From NCBI RefSeq assembly GCF_029027585.1, contig NZ_CP093397.1, positions 1,787,405-1,851,404 on the forward strand: a stretch of 64,000 nt of DNA. The letters run 5' to 3'. Shown piece by piece: positions 56,191-64,000 of this stretch (position 1 is the stretch's first letter; each line of letters opens with the position of its first letter). The notes under the pieces are model-generated. The model saw only the letters and a list, made by a program, of their open reading frames with translations. It had not been told where the DNA came from and did not search any database. Both the position numbers and the translations under genes were made by a program. Origin of the DNA: Sulfurimonas sp. Its GTDB lineage: Bacteria > Campylobacterota > Campylobacteria > Campylobacterales > Sulfurimonadaceae.

Positions 56191-56944
56191 ATCAAATCAA
56201 ATCTCTTCGCAGACTAAACTTTTTGGTTTTATAGGGGAGTATGCTGGAGTTAGTAGATTTAGTGCAGTAATAAACAAAACTTTTAAAAAAAAAGGTGATG
56301 ATGCGATGATGATTCCTATGAATATTAGAGAAGATGATTTGTACTTTACTCTCTCAAATATGAAAAAATCACAAGTAGATGGTGCAATAATTTCTAGTGA
56401 ATATACAGATGCCATACTAGATGTTTTAGATGAATCAAGTGCGATGGTAAAAGAGTCTGGAATGTGTGATATCGTTTTTAAAAAGGATGATAAGCTGATT
56501 GGTGACTTATTTAGCATTAGAGTGCTAAATGAGGCTTTAAAAGATATAGTAGCTACAAAGATAGCGGTTATTGGAATTAAACCATATACAAAAGCATTTA
56601 CACTTCTAAGCTGCGGATTTGAAGTTAGTTACTTTCATGACAATCTTGAAGAGTTGATGGAGTTTACAAAACAAGTACAACTTAAAAATGCAGATATAAA
56701 TCGTTTAGCAGACTCGATGAGTGTAGATATGTCAAAATTTGATGCTGTTTTAGATTTTTCAGATGTTGAGAGTTTTGATATGATAGAAAAATTACCAAAA
56801 ATTTCTTTTGATATGAAAAACTCAAAACAGTTTTCTAGTTTAAAAAAAAGAGCCAAAGAGTTAGATGCTAGGTATATGAGTTATGATGATATGATAGAAA
56901 ATTTAAGTGCCGTAGCATATAAAAAAATAATAAAAGGACAGTAG
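56183..56944 (+). CDS. Degenerate shikimate-dehydrogenase-like protein
   Basis: The 253-residue protein keeps the outline of the AroE substrate-binding domain: KLFGFIGEYAGVSRFSAVIN (about 12-31), then a pattern near 115 (GMCDIVFKKDDKLIGDLFSI) that aligns with the AroE segment NTVxxxxGxLxGxNTD. The catalytic Lys of the AroE NVTxPxK motif is replaced (IISSEY), and the Rossmann part is short and weak. It is therefore unlikely to reduce shikimate. It is coupled to the ferredoxin by an 8-base overlap and ends one base before the next gene. Confidence 0.6.
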   Translation: MNESNQISSQTKLFGFIGEYAGVSRFSAVINKTFKKKGDDAMMIPMNIREDDLYFTLSNMKKSQVDGAIISSEYTDAILDVLDESSAMVKESGMCDIVFKKDDKLIGDLFSIRVLNEALKDIVATKIAVIGIKPYTKAFTLLSCGFEVSYFHDNLEELMEFTKQVQLKNADINRLADSMSVDMSKFDAVLDFSDVESFDMIEKLPKISFDMKNSKQFSSLKKRAKELDARYMSYDDMIENLSAVAYKKIIKGQ

Positions 56945-57451
56945 ATGGAACAACATGATTTAAGTGATTTAAAAGCAGAGTTTAAAAAATTTGTAAGTGA
57001 TAAGTGTTCACTAAATCCAGAAGATGAAATGGCACAAAATAGAGATTCTGGAGATAAAGAAGATGAAGAGCCTGTTCCACAGTTTGTAGATGCCCTTACT
57101 TCTAAACTTTTAGCTCCTGCTCAAAGTGGAGTATATATTTCTCGTTTAGATATCAAAAGAATTGCTGAGGCAATTGATGAGTCCATTCCTATAAAAGAGC
57201 GCGCTAAAATGGTTAAGTCATTGTTTAGACATACTACTAAAAAAGAGTATCTTAAAGATGCTTTTACAGAAATAGATAAACATATAAATGGACGCATTTT
57301 AATTTATAAAGAACTAGGAGAAACTTTTCCAGCATCTAAAGAAATCTTTGATGAGCATACAAAAAAAGCAAAAAAAACTATGAAAATGTTTGACACTATT
57401 ATAGAAGATTTTGAGGAGATAGAGCCAACTAGTGACCCTATGTTTGTTTGA
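56945..57451 (+). CDS. Hypothetical protein, 168 residues
   Basis: Last gene of the TorD-ferredoxin set. It is soluble, acidic and helical, with no cysteine besides one near the start. It includes PAQSGVYISRLDIKRIAEAI, DESIPIKERAKMVKSLFRH and ETFPASKEIFDEHTKKAKKT. The family is not recognised. It is followed by a 12-base gap to the convergent giant gene, whereas homologous sets I recall continue into formate dehydrogenase subunits. Confidence 0.6.
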   Translation: MEQHDLSDLKAEFKKFVSDKCSLNPEDEMAQNRDSGDKEDEEPVPQFVDALTSKLLAPAQSGVYISRLDIKRIAEAIDESIPIKERAKMVKSLFRHTTKKEYLKDAFTEIDKHINGRILIYKELGETFPASKEIFDEHTKKAKKTMKMFDTIIEDFEEIEPTSDPMFV

Positions 57452-57463
57452 AAATGATAGTAT

Positions 57464-60400
57464 TTACGTTTTAGGTTCTAAGGTTATAAAATACTTGTCA
57501 CTAATCATTCTAGTATTATCAGATATTAAATCAAAAACTTTATTTGCCTTAAATTCTTCAACATTTAAAGTTATATTATTGACATATTTATTTCCTACTT
57601 CTAAATATCTATATAAAAGATATGCATATTGAGAATCTTTTTTTAAAGGAACTTCTCCAAAAATAATTTTATAAGCATTTGAAAACTTACTTCTTCTTAC
57701 CTTTACCTCATCATCAGTTTTAAATCTTTCCACTGAAAACAAGTAACCTTCTGATGTTAAAAAATAACCATAATTATTTGTAAAACCTTTTTTAATATAT
57801 GAACCTTTTTGCACCAATTGTAAATCACTTGTTAAAGATCCATAAGTCTCTGTTACAGCTGCTTGAATTGAAGCTTTCATACTGTTAGCCATCTCTTGAG
57901 CAAAGCTGGTAAGCTTATTGTACTTATATGAATGATAATTAATAGCAGTTAAACATGAATTAACTACTCCTTTGGGACTATCTTCATAATATTTACTTAA
58001 ATCTATTTTCAATAAAGATGTAGCAAGTAGTGTATTGTTTTTTGAGAGAGTTATAGATTTAGAACTACCATGAGCATGAATATAAAAGAAACTTATTTTT
58101 TTACCTGTTTGAGTAAGAAAATAATCTAATACATTTTTATGAGTATCAGTAAATTCTTGTACCGTTTTAATTGCAACAACATAAGTATTATATTGCTTTT
58201 CTATTTCAGAAACATCTCTAAAACTCTCATCATGTTTCATTATCTCATCATCTTCATATGTTAATAGCACAAGTGCATTAGGTTTTTCTTTATCAATGTT
58301 TTTAGGTAACTTTAATACATTATAATTTGTACTATCTCCAAGTCCTCCAGTCATATACGCTTTTTCATTTACCGCACTAATATTTTCAATAGAATTATTA
58401 TTATTATCTACCGTTAATGATTTATCTTTATCTTGAATAGAGATATTACTACCAGGATTAATATATCCTTTTTTGACACCCTCTGCAATAGCATTATCAA
58501 TGGTTGGTATATCTTTAGTATTATCTTGAGATAAACTCTTTGCTGCATTTGGATAAGTATCTAAGACAGTTTTGACTTTTTCGTTTTCTTCTTCTGCTGT
58601 TAAAATTCCATCTTTTTTCAATTTTTTTATCTCAGATATCTGTCTCGAAGCATCTTTTTTCTGGCTTGCCATTACTGCAAGATTCGCAAAGTCTTTTGAG
58701 ATACTTGCTAAATCTGTCACACTTTTTGATGTTGTTTGTAGAGCAGTTAATGCATTAGCCTGTGTTCCGGCAAGTCCTGTCATGTCTTTAAAGGCATCAC
58801 TTTTCCCAAGAAGTCCATATGCAGCCATTAGTCCAGATGGGTCAGGGGCAGTTTGAGGTGTTTGCATATTAATGATATTAGTTGGCAAATCTTTTACTTG
58901 AAGATTGCCTACATCTTCTCTTCGACTAGAAGTAGAAACACTATCTATTGCTGTAGGGTTAACTCCACATGGAGCATCCTCAAATCTCCAATGTCGTGAT
59001 TCATCAACCTCTTCACATGAATTACATTTACCCATTACAGATTCTGCATATACCCCTTTAGTTGGAACACTTATTCTAAATGGATCTGGTTTAGTATCTG
59101 GTTTATAATGTTCTAATAAATCTGCTCCTCTTAACATAGGATCAAGTCTCTCTCCGGGAACAACTTTTAATACTAGATTATTACCTACAATACCCATTAT
59201 TTTATTTTCAACTACACTTGCTACACTCCTACCTTTTGCATTGGGCGCGATATAACCATCTAAGAGTCCAAAAAGACGACTAGAATCCATATTAGACCAA
59301 ATTGATTTATGTGCCATCTCTAAATGTTCATTTAAAAACCCTAAAAGTCTTTGAGCATCTTGAATATCTTCATCTTTAGGATTTATTTTTTCTTTATCAC
59401 TCATCGGGGTATATATTAGGGCCGCATCAGTAACATAATCATATGAAGGTACGAGATGAAAATGGTTAATTGAAACACCAGAGAGTTGTTTAGTGCTAAT
59501 AATATCATTATTAATATTCTTATTTCGAAGAAGAAATTCACTCATATATTCTGTCTTATAATGAATATATGCAGATTTAATAATAATTTTTGATGATTGT
59601 GTTACCTCAGTATGCGCTCTAAATAAAAGATGTTTAATCTCTCTACGCGTTACTTTACTGTTTGTAGTTAATGCAACATTGACCTTTAATGCTGTCCCCT
59701 TAATATATGGACTCATTAATGTTACATCAGTATTTAAGTTAATTTCATTACCCTCTTTATCTATTGCATAAATCCCTATTTTTTCTATAAACTTTTTAAC
59801 TATTTCAGGAGCATAATCTTTTTCAAAAATTTCATTCTTTTCTTTTTCACTAAGTGGATATTTTTTACGATAAGTAAATATCAAATTTTTTGTAGTCCAT
59901 GGGAAAAAACTTTTCAACTCAATACTTTCAGTAACTATTTTATTTGCTTTTTCAACTTTAGAAATATAAGGACGCACTAAGTCAAAAGAGATTGTAAAGT
60001 ATCCGCCCAACTCTTCAATTACATCATCAGCATAACTCCCATCTGGAAGACCTGTATCACGTTTACTTTCAATACGTTCAATAGCGTCAAAACCTTTTAA
60101 TAGCTCTTTCCCATACATGGAACCTTGTAAAGTATTTTTCCAACGTAATACTTTTTTATAATTAAAATCACTCATAGGGAGTGGTACAAAAAGGCACTCT
60201 TGAGCATCCACTAACTCTTGTTCTACAGCATAATGTTTTAGTACTTCAAAATATTCTACTGTCATAGAATGACAATGATTATTATTTTTAATTACCTCAG
60301 TTTGCACAGTTACAGATTCATTTTGTCCTACAGTTTGAATAACTGTATTACGTTGACTTCGTACAGAAGATGCGGATTGAGAAACATTATCTTGCAATCT

Positions 60401-62881
60401 ATTTAAGGTATGTCCTGCAATATTGCGAGAAGAAGCTTGAGAAGCTGTTGAAATAGATGATGAACCAGAGTGAGAAACTCCACCTGAGGCACCAGCTACA
60501 AAGCCCCCGTAACTAAAACCTAAGCCTCCACTAGCTCCAGCACTTGTGGACTTTGTTTTATTACTAGAACGAGCATTTACATTTTCACTAAAGGTTGAAT
60601 TAATAATTTCGTCTATATCTCTTTCCCTTGAGATATTAGCATTTAATGATTCTGAGACAGCTTGTTCTTCTGTTCGCCCAGCTTGTTCTCTTCTGTCCCA
60701 ATCAACAATTGCAATTTGTTTTTCTTGGCAGGGTGCAAGTGGTAAACTATATAGTAAATCACCCAAAGAGTAACCATCTGCTTTCCAGACTTGTTTAAAC
60801 TGTAAAATATGTCCATGAGCTATAGTTGTATTTTCATATATTGTTGGTGTTTCATCCCAATCTATACTGCTATCAACGCTTAAGCTTTTACGTCCTGGGT
60901 GGTTATGAATATAATCCAACTCAATTTTTTCAATTTTGTTTTTTGCAAGATTTATTGATAATTTCAACTGTTTAAGTTCCGCTTTAATATGCTTATAATT
61001 TTTAATAAAATAGTCATCTTGAACAAAAAGCATTTCCAAATTACATTTTCTATAAAATGTGTGAAAGTCTTCAAGTAATGATGAAAAATAGTTTATACTA
61101 AGTTCAAATTCATTATAAAACGCTCCAATATTCATAATCTCACCTAAAGTGAAAATTGATTTATTGGACAAAGTATCCTTTAAAAATTCATAATCTTGCA
61201 TTAAGCAGATAATACCTGCAACACTTTTTTTATTTTCACTACAAAAATCATTTTCAATGCCATAATTAATATTATCTTTAATATTAATCAAATAACTATT
61301 AACTTCATCCTTATAAGATTTATACTTTTCACTCATACCCATTTGAGTATCTAGCATTGAAATAAAGGCATTAATCCTTTTATTAAGACTTTTCCTTTGA
61401 CTATTATCTATTTTTTTTATTTTTAAAAATCTTTCTAAAAAGTCTTCTATTTTAGAGTTGAATGCACCATTATCTAGAGAGGGTGTATATGGATTATTAT
61501 GAATATTATCTTGTAAATTTTTGATATCTACTTGCAATGCTTTATAGTTAGTATTATCCTCAAGAGCGTTTAAATTAATTGTTTCACAATAGCCCATATT
61601 ATCTATTGCAACACTTGTAGAACAATAAGCTTGCTGTACTTTATTATGTAATTGCTCTAGCTTGTGTTTATTTGCACTATATGTTGCTATTGAATCTATA
61701 ATATTGTTTACATAACTATTATCTACTTCAAAATAAACTGGTGTTGATATAGCTTCAAGAGTATTAGACATATATTTCAATTCTTTTGTATATGTATGTT
61801 TTTCAAGAGAAGGGGTCTTTTTAGTAACTGGGGTTAAGGTTACTTTATTATTTTCAGATACTGTAGATTCTTTTTCATAGTAGTATAATCCTATAGAATT
61901 CCAAGAGTCTATGAGTTGTTTAAACATTGAAAAAGCATCTGAAGTGTAAGAAGACAATTCTAGTTTAAAATATTTACTTTCTGCTTTACCTATTGTATAG
62001 CTTCTGATTTCAGGTTCTGTTGTTCGTACTGTATGAAAAAAATTATGTTCTTCAAGCGATCTATTAGGAACAGTAAAATCAACGCATCCACCACCAAGGT
62101 CTTGTGAAAAAGCAGAAGAGTTTACTAAATCATTACTATTTGGTAGACTAGCTACACTTTTTTTAATTTCTTCTTCATCTAAAGTTGATAAATCTGCCAC
62201 TAAGATAATATTTTTAGGTAGTTCACCATCTTCTAGAGATATAGGAATTTGTTCTGATTCTAAACCGGCAATAAATACATAGGCATCATCATATGTTATA
62301 TGCTTTTCTAATTCTGAATAAAAATAACCAGAATTATTAAGTTTAGCGGATAAAAGAGCTTCATACTCATTATTATTCTCTCTCCTAGCCATGATAATGA
62401 TTTGTAAACCTGTAAGATCATGTTGTGCTGACGAATCAATAAGTTTTCCACTGATTTTTTTATAAAATATTGTTTTTTTATCAGGTTTTTGAAGCTTAAT
62501 TATTTTAGGGTTTATTTCTATACTGTATTTTTCTGTTGTATCTTGCTGGCTTGGAGATGCCTTTGAATCATGTAAATTGTAATAGGAAGTTTGAACTTTA
62601 CCTAAGAGTTCTCCATCAGGTGCAAAGACCTCTATGGTTACATTGTTGTCATAAATAAACTCTTTCTTAGGAAGAAAAAATCGAAATTCACCATTTTTTT
62701 CAATATCTATCCTATCTTTACCAAAAATATTTGATTGAGTGTCTTTTCCTGTTTTGAAAATTTGAAGATAACTGACTATCAAGTAGTGCCCCAAATAGGC
62801 TATCTCTATTTCTTGCTCTTTATTATTTTTAATCCAGTTTGTTGTAGGTACTAACCTACCATTAACACTTCTTTGTTCCAT
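57464..62881 (-). CDS. 1,805-residue uncharacterised multidomain protein with C-terminal caspase-like domain
   Basis: No signal peptide or membrane helix. Layout: an N-terminal beta segment (about 1-110), a carboxypeptidase-regulatory-like beta domain (about 130-235), a helical part (about 300-680), then a module near 680-760 (HILQFKQVWKADGYSL, DLLYSLPLAPCQEKQ, DWDRREQAGRTEE). A Gly/Ser-rich stretch follows (about 779-804). A CxxC lies at 1286-1289 (MGKCNSCEEVDES). After an Ala-rich helical part (about 1340-1420), the C-terminal domain (about 1530-1805) carries FFYIHAHGSS with His1604 and GVVNSCLTA with Cys1643, 39 residues apart, as in caspase-fold peptidases. The ribosome-binding site is AAAGGA. 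The function is unknown. Parts of the central module recall, from memory, unannotated proteins of actinobacteria and cyanobacteria. Confidence 0.85.
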   Translation of the reverse strand: MEQRSVNGRLVPTTNWIKNNKEQEIEIAYLGHYLIVSYLQIFKTGKDTQSNIFGKDRIDIEKNGEFRFFLPKKEFIYDNNVTIEVFAPDGELLGKVQTSYYNLHDSKASPSQQDTTEKYSIEINPKIIKLQKPDKKTIFYKKISGKLIDSSAQHDLTGLQIIIMARRENNNEYEALLSAKLNNSGYFYSELEKHITYDDAYVFIAGLESEQIPISLEDGELPKNIILVADLSTLDEEEIKKSVASLPNSNDLVNSSAFSQDLGGGCVDFTVPNRSLEEHNFFHTVRTTEPEIRSYTIGKAESKYFKLELSSYTSDAFSMFKQLIDSWNSIGLYYYEKESTVSENNKVTLTPVTKKTPSLEKHTYTKELKYMSNTLEAISTPVYFEVDNSYVNNIIDSIATYSANKHKLEQLHNKVQQAYCSTSVAIDNMGYCETINLNALEDNTNYKALQVDIKNLQDNIHNNPYTPSLDNGAFNSKIEDFLERFLKIKKIDNSQRKSLNKRINAFISMLDTQMGMSEKYKSYKDEVNSYLINIKDNINYGIENDFCSENKKSVAGIICLMQDYEFLKDTLSNKSIFTLGEIMNIGAFYNEFELSINYFSSLLEDFHTFYRKCNLEMLFVQDDYFIKNYKHIKAELKQLKLSINLAKNKIEKIELDYIHNHPGRKSLSVDSSIDWDETPTIYENTTIAHGHILQFKQVWKADGYSLGDLLYSLPLAPCQEKQIAIVDWDRREQAGRTEEQAVSESLNANISRERDIDEIINSTFSENVNARSSNKTKSTSAGASGGLGFSYGGFVAGASGGVSHSGSSSISTASQASSRNIAGHTLNRLQDNVSQSASSVRSQRNTVIQTVGQNESVTVQTEVIKNNNHCHSMTVEYFEVLKHYAVEQELVDAQECLFVPLPMSDFNYKKVLRWKNTLQGSMYGKELLKGFDAIERIESKRDTGLPDGSYADDVIEELGGYFTISFDLVRPYISKVEKANKIVTESIELKSFFPWTTKNLIFTYRKKYPLSEKEKNEIFEKDYAPEIVKKFIEKIGIYAIDKEGNEINLNTDVTLMSPYIKGTALKVNVALTTNSKVTRREIKHLLFRAHTEVTQSSKIIIKSAYIHYKTEYMSEFLLRNKNINNDIISTKQLSGVSINHFHLVPSYDYVTDAALIYTPMSDKEKINPKDEDIQDAQRLLGFLNEHLEMAHKSIWSNMDSSRLFGLLDGYIAPNAKGRSVASVVENKIMGIVGNNLVLKVVPGERLDPMLRGADLLEHYKPDTKPDPFRISVPTKGVYAESVMGKCNSCEEVDESRHWRFEDAPCGVNPTAIDSVSTSSRREDVGNLQVKDLPTNIINMQTPQTAPDPSGLMAAYGLLGKSDAFKDMTGLAGTQANALTALQTTSKSVTDLASISKDFANLAVMASQKKDASRQISEIKKLKKDGILTAEEENEKVKTVLDTYPNAAKSLSQDNTKDIPTIDNAIAEGVKKGYINPGSNISIQDKDKSLTVDNNNNSIENISAVNEKAYMTGGLGDSTNYNVLKLPKNIDKEKPNALVLLTYEDDEIMKHDESFRDVSEIEKQYNTYVVAIKTVQEFTDTHKNVLDYFLTQTGKKISFFYIHAHGSSKSITLSKNNTLLATSLLKIDLSKYYEDSPKGVVNSCLTAINYHSYKYNKLTSFAQEMANSMKASIQAAVTETYGSLTSDLQLVQKGSYIKKGFTNNYGYFLTSEGYLFSVERFKTDDEVKVRRSKFSNAYKIIFGEVPLKKDSQYAYLLYRYLEVGNKYVNNITLNVEEFKANKVFDLISDNTRMISDKYFITLEPKT

Positions 62882-63266
62882 GAAATATCCTTTATATGTA
62901 AATATACAAGTAATCTTAGATATATCACTTAAAAAAGGTTTTTTTCAAAATCAACCTATCATAATAAAATGATATATTACATGGTTATACCATTTACAAC
63001 ATTAAATAATCATTTATTATAATGCCCCTAAAATCTAAGATATCAGTTTAGTAAGATTTATTTTCAAAGAAGCTAAAATAATAATTATTGAGATAAATTA
63101 TGAGTATAAAAAAAAAGGCAGACAGGACTATCCCCTATTTAAGAGACACTTATCTAGTCAGTTAACAACACATTATTTTCAACCTTTTTTAATCTATATT
63201 TAAAATGCACTTTTATGATTTTTTTTTCTAACTAATATTATATTTAGTGTGTACTTTTAACGGCTG
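62882..63266. other. 385-base intergenic region of the giant-gene locus
   Basis: A/T-rich gap between two minus-strand genes. The first 12 bases hold the giant gene's AAAGGA, and TATATT near 62905 could be its -10 box. At 63119-63141 lies CAGACAGGACTATCCCC followed by TATTTA, a string resembling the ends of RAYT/IS200-like elements. It is preceded by an open stretch of only 19 codons (MSIKKKADRTIPYLRDTYLV). I see no transposase and no other feature. Confidence 0.5.
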
Positions 63267-63998
63267 TTATGTCTGAAAATTTGCATAAATTGGGTTATGA
63301 TCGGACACATTTTCCGTGTCTATAGCCTCTGCGTTAATTAGGTCAAGCTCTCTATAAAAAATATGATCAAGTGGTTTCAAAAAGACATGTTTTATATTAT
63401 GTGACATTTTAACCTCTACCTTGGTTAATCCAAGTTCATTTTGAAATTTTTTCAACTCTTCTATCCTTTTATCATTCCAACTATTAAAATCACCAACAAC
63501 AATCATTGGACCCTTATGTTTTATAAGCATAGATTTGATTTCTTGAACTTCTTGTTTAAAACTTTTTATAGGAACAAAATTAATAGCATGTATATTAACC
63601 AAACAAAGTAGCTTACCATTCGTTAATAAGTGCTGCGAAACAATAAAACTTTTATGAGTGGTAATTCCAGCTTCTTTGTTTTTAGTCAATTTACAAGCAA
63701 TATTTTTAAAAGCAACTTTAGCCGCAGTAAGAACACCATAAATATTTTTTTTTGTTTCCATATTACTGGCAATTGCATATGAATAGTCTTGTAATTCATA
63801 AGGTTCTCGTTTTGGATATTGTACTTCTTGAAATAAGAGAAAATCGCTAGGCTTTGCTAGTAAAAGTTCTTTAAGTTTATTTTTAAATAAAATATTTTGA
63901 TTTTCTTTATGTATATTCCAAACAAGAATAGAAAATGATTCTTTTAGAAAATTATTTTGATGTTTTAGTTTTTGTGGATAAGATTGTGGTTTTAACAT
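63267..63998 (-). CDS. Endonuclease/exonuclease/phosphatase family protein
   Basis: EEP-fold metal-dependent hydrolase of at least 243 residues: ILVWNIHKENQN (about 27), LLFQEVQYPK with the catalytic Glu (about 54), VNIHAINFVP (about 135), VVGDFNSWND (about 163) and NVSDHNPIYANF at the end. No signal peptide is evident. The substrate could be nucleic acid, a sugar phosphate or a phospholipid. The ATG sits 3 bases from the window edge, so an upstream extension or missed N-terminus cannot be excluded. Confidence 0.85.
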   Translation of the reverse strand: MLKPQSYPQKLKHQNNFLKESFSILVWNIHKENQNILFKNKLKELLLAKPSDFLLFQEVQYPKREPYELQDYSYAIASNMETKKNIYGVLTAAKVAFKNIACKLTKNKEAGITTHKSFIVSQHLLTNGKLLCLVNIHAINFVPIKSFKQEVQEIKSMLIKHKGPMIVVGDFNSWNDKRIEELKKFQNELGLTKVEVKMSHNIKHVFLKPLDHIFYRELDLINAEAIDTENVSDHNPIYANFQT

Positions 63999-64000
63999 TA

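Noticed and set aside
63098..63163. A 19-codon plus-strand frame MSIKKKADRTIPYLRDTYLV
   Set aside because: Too short and without a ribosome-binding site; recorded only as part of the intergenic region.
57452..64000. A complete mobile element or prophage around the giant gene
   Set aside because: No integrase, transposase, att-like repeats or phage structural genes are visible; the island idea rests only on gene content.
1..64000. tRNA, rRNA, CRISPR arrays or tandem repeats
   Set aside because: No cloverleaf-like or spaced-repeat pattern was seen on either strand in the gaps between genes.

Overview
The window is AT-rich, densely packed bacterial chromosome. The gene content points to a Campylobacterota (epsilonproteobacterial) bacterium, probably close to Sulfurimonas. 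The signs are the periplasmic nitrate reductase order napA-G-H-B-F-L-D, a cheV-cheA-cheW operon whose CheA carries a receiver domain, a CJM1_0395-type HEAAH protein, a DUF5718 protein, a TorD/ferredoxin accessory set of the kind found beside formate dehydrogenases, and promoters with a clear -10 box but no obvious -35. This assignment comes from gene order and protein resemblance, not from a marker gene. I see no rRNA, tRNA, CRISPR array or intact transposase.

Layout. 1-2.7 kb: the end of an RND efflux pump plus its TolC-like channel. 2.7-9.7 kb: a very short chemoreceptor-like protein, surE, a ThiF/TcdA-like enzyme, several unknowns, greA, argC and an LpxH-like phosphoesterase. 9.7-13.5 kb: cheVAW. 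13.6-18.2 kb: an MlaE(STAS fusion)-MlaF-MlaD-lipoprotein lipid-transport operon and a Xaa-Pro aminopeptidase. 18.1-27.7 kb, minus strand: the nap operon with two unknown genes at its 3' end. It is preceded by an FNR-type palindrome, a nitrate-sensor-like membrane protein without an output domain, and a Crp/Fnr regulator. 27.8-34.1 kb: two GGDEF proteins, a YciH-type SUI1 factor, DUF5718, an ABC-F ATPase, a GNAT and a SEC-C protein. 34.1-37.2 kb: pta (frameshifted at a T9 tract) and ackA. 37.2-44 kb: a cold-shock gene with a long leader, thiI, an S4 protein, DUF445 and a three-gene unknown operon. 44-47.7 kb: a second RND pump, a 38-residue membrane peptide overlapping a rhodanese gene, then unknowns. 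48-54.4 kb: two flavoproteins, a small membrane protein, glutamate dehydrogenase and an MscS channel. 54.5-57.5 kb: TorD, ferredoxin, a degenerate AroE-like protein and an unknown, with no formate dehydrogenase following. 57.5-64 kb: a 1,805-residue uncharacterised protein on the minus strand, then a 385-base gap and an endonuclease/exonuclease/phosphatase gene.

The strongest candidate for an undescribed system is the 1,805-residue protein. It has N-terminal beta-sandwich-like segments, a central conserved-looking module with a Gly/Ser-rich stretch, a CxxC region, and a C-terminal domain whose His-Gly and Asn-Ser-Cys motifs look like a caspase-fold (C80/CHAT-like) cysteine peptidase. The second most interesting area is the regulatory set in front of nap.
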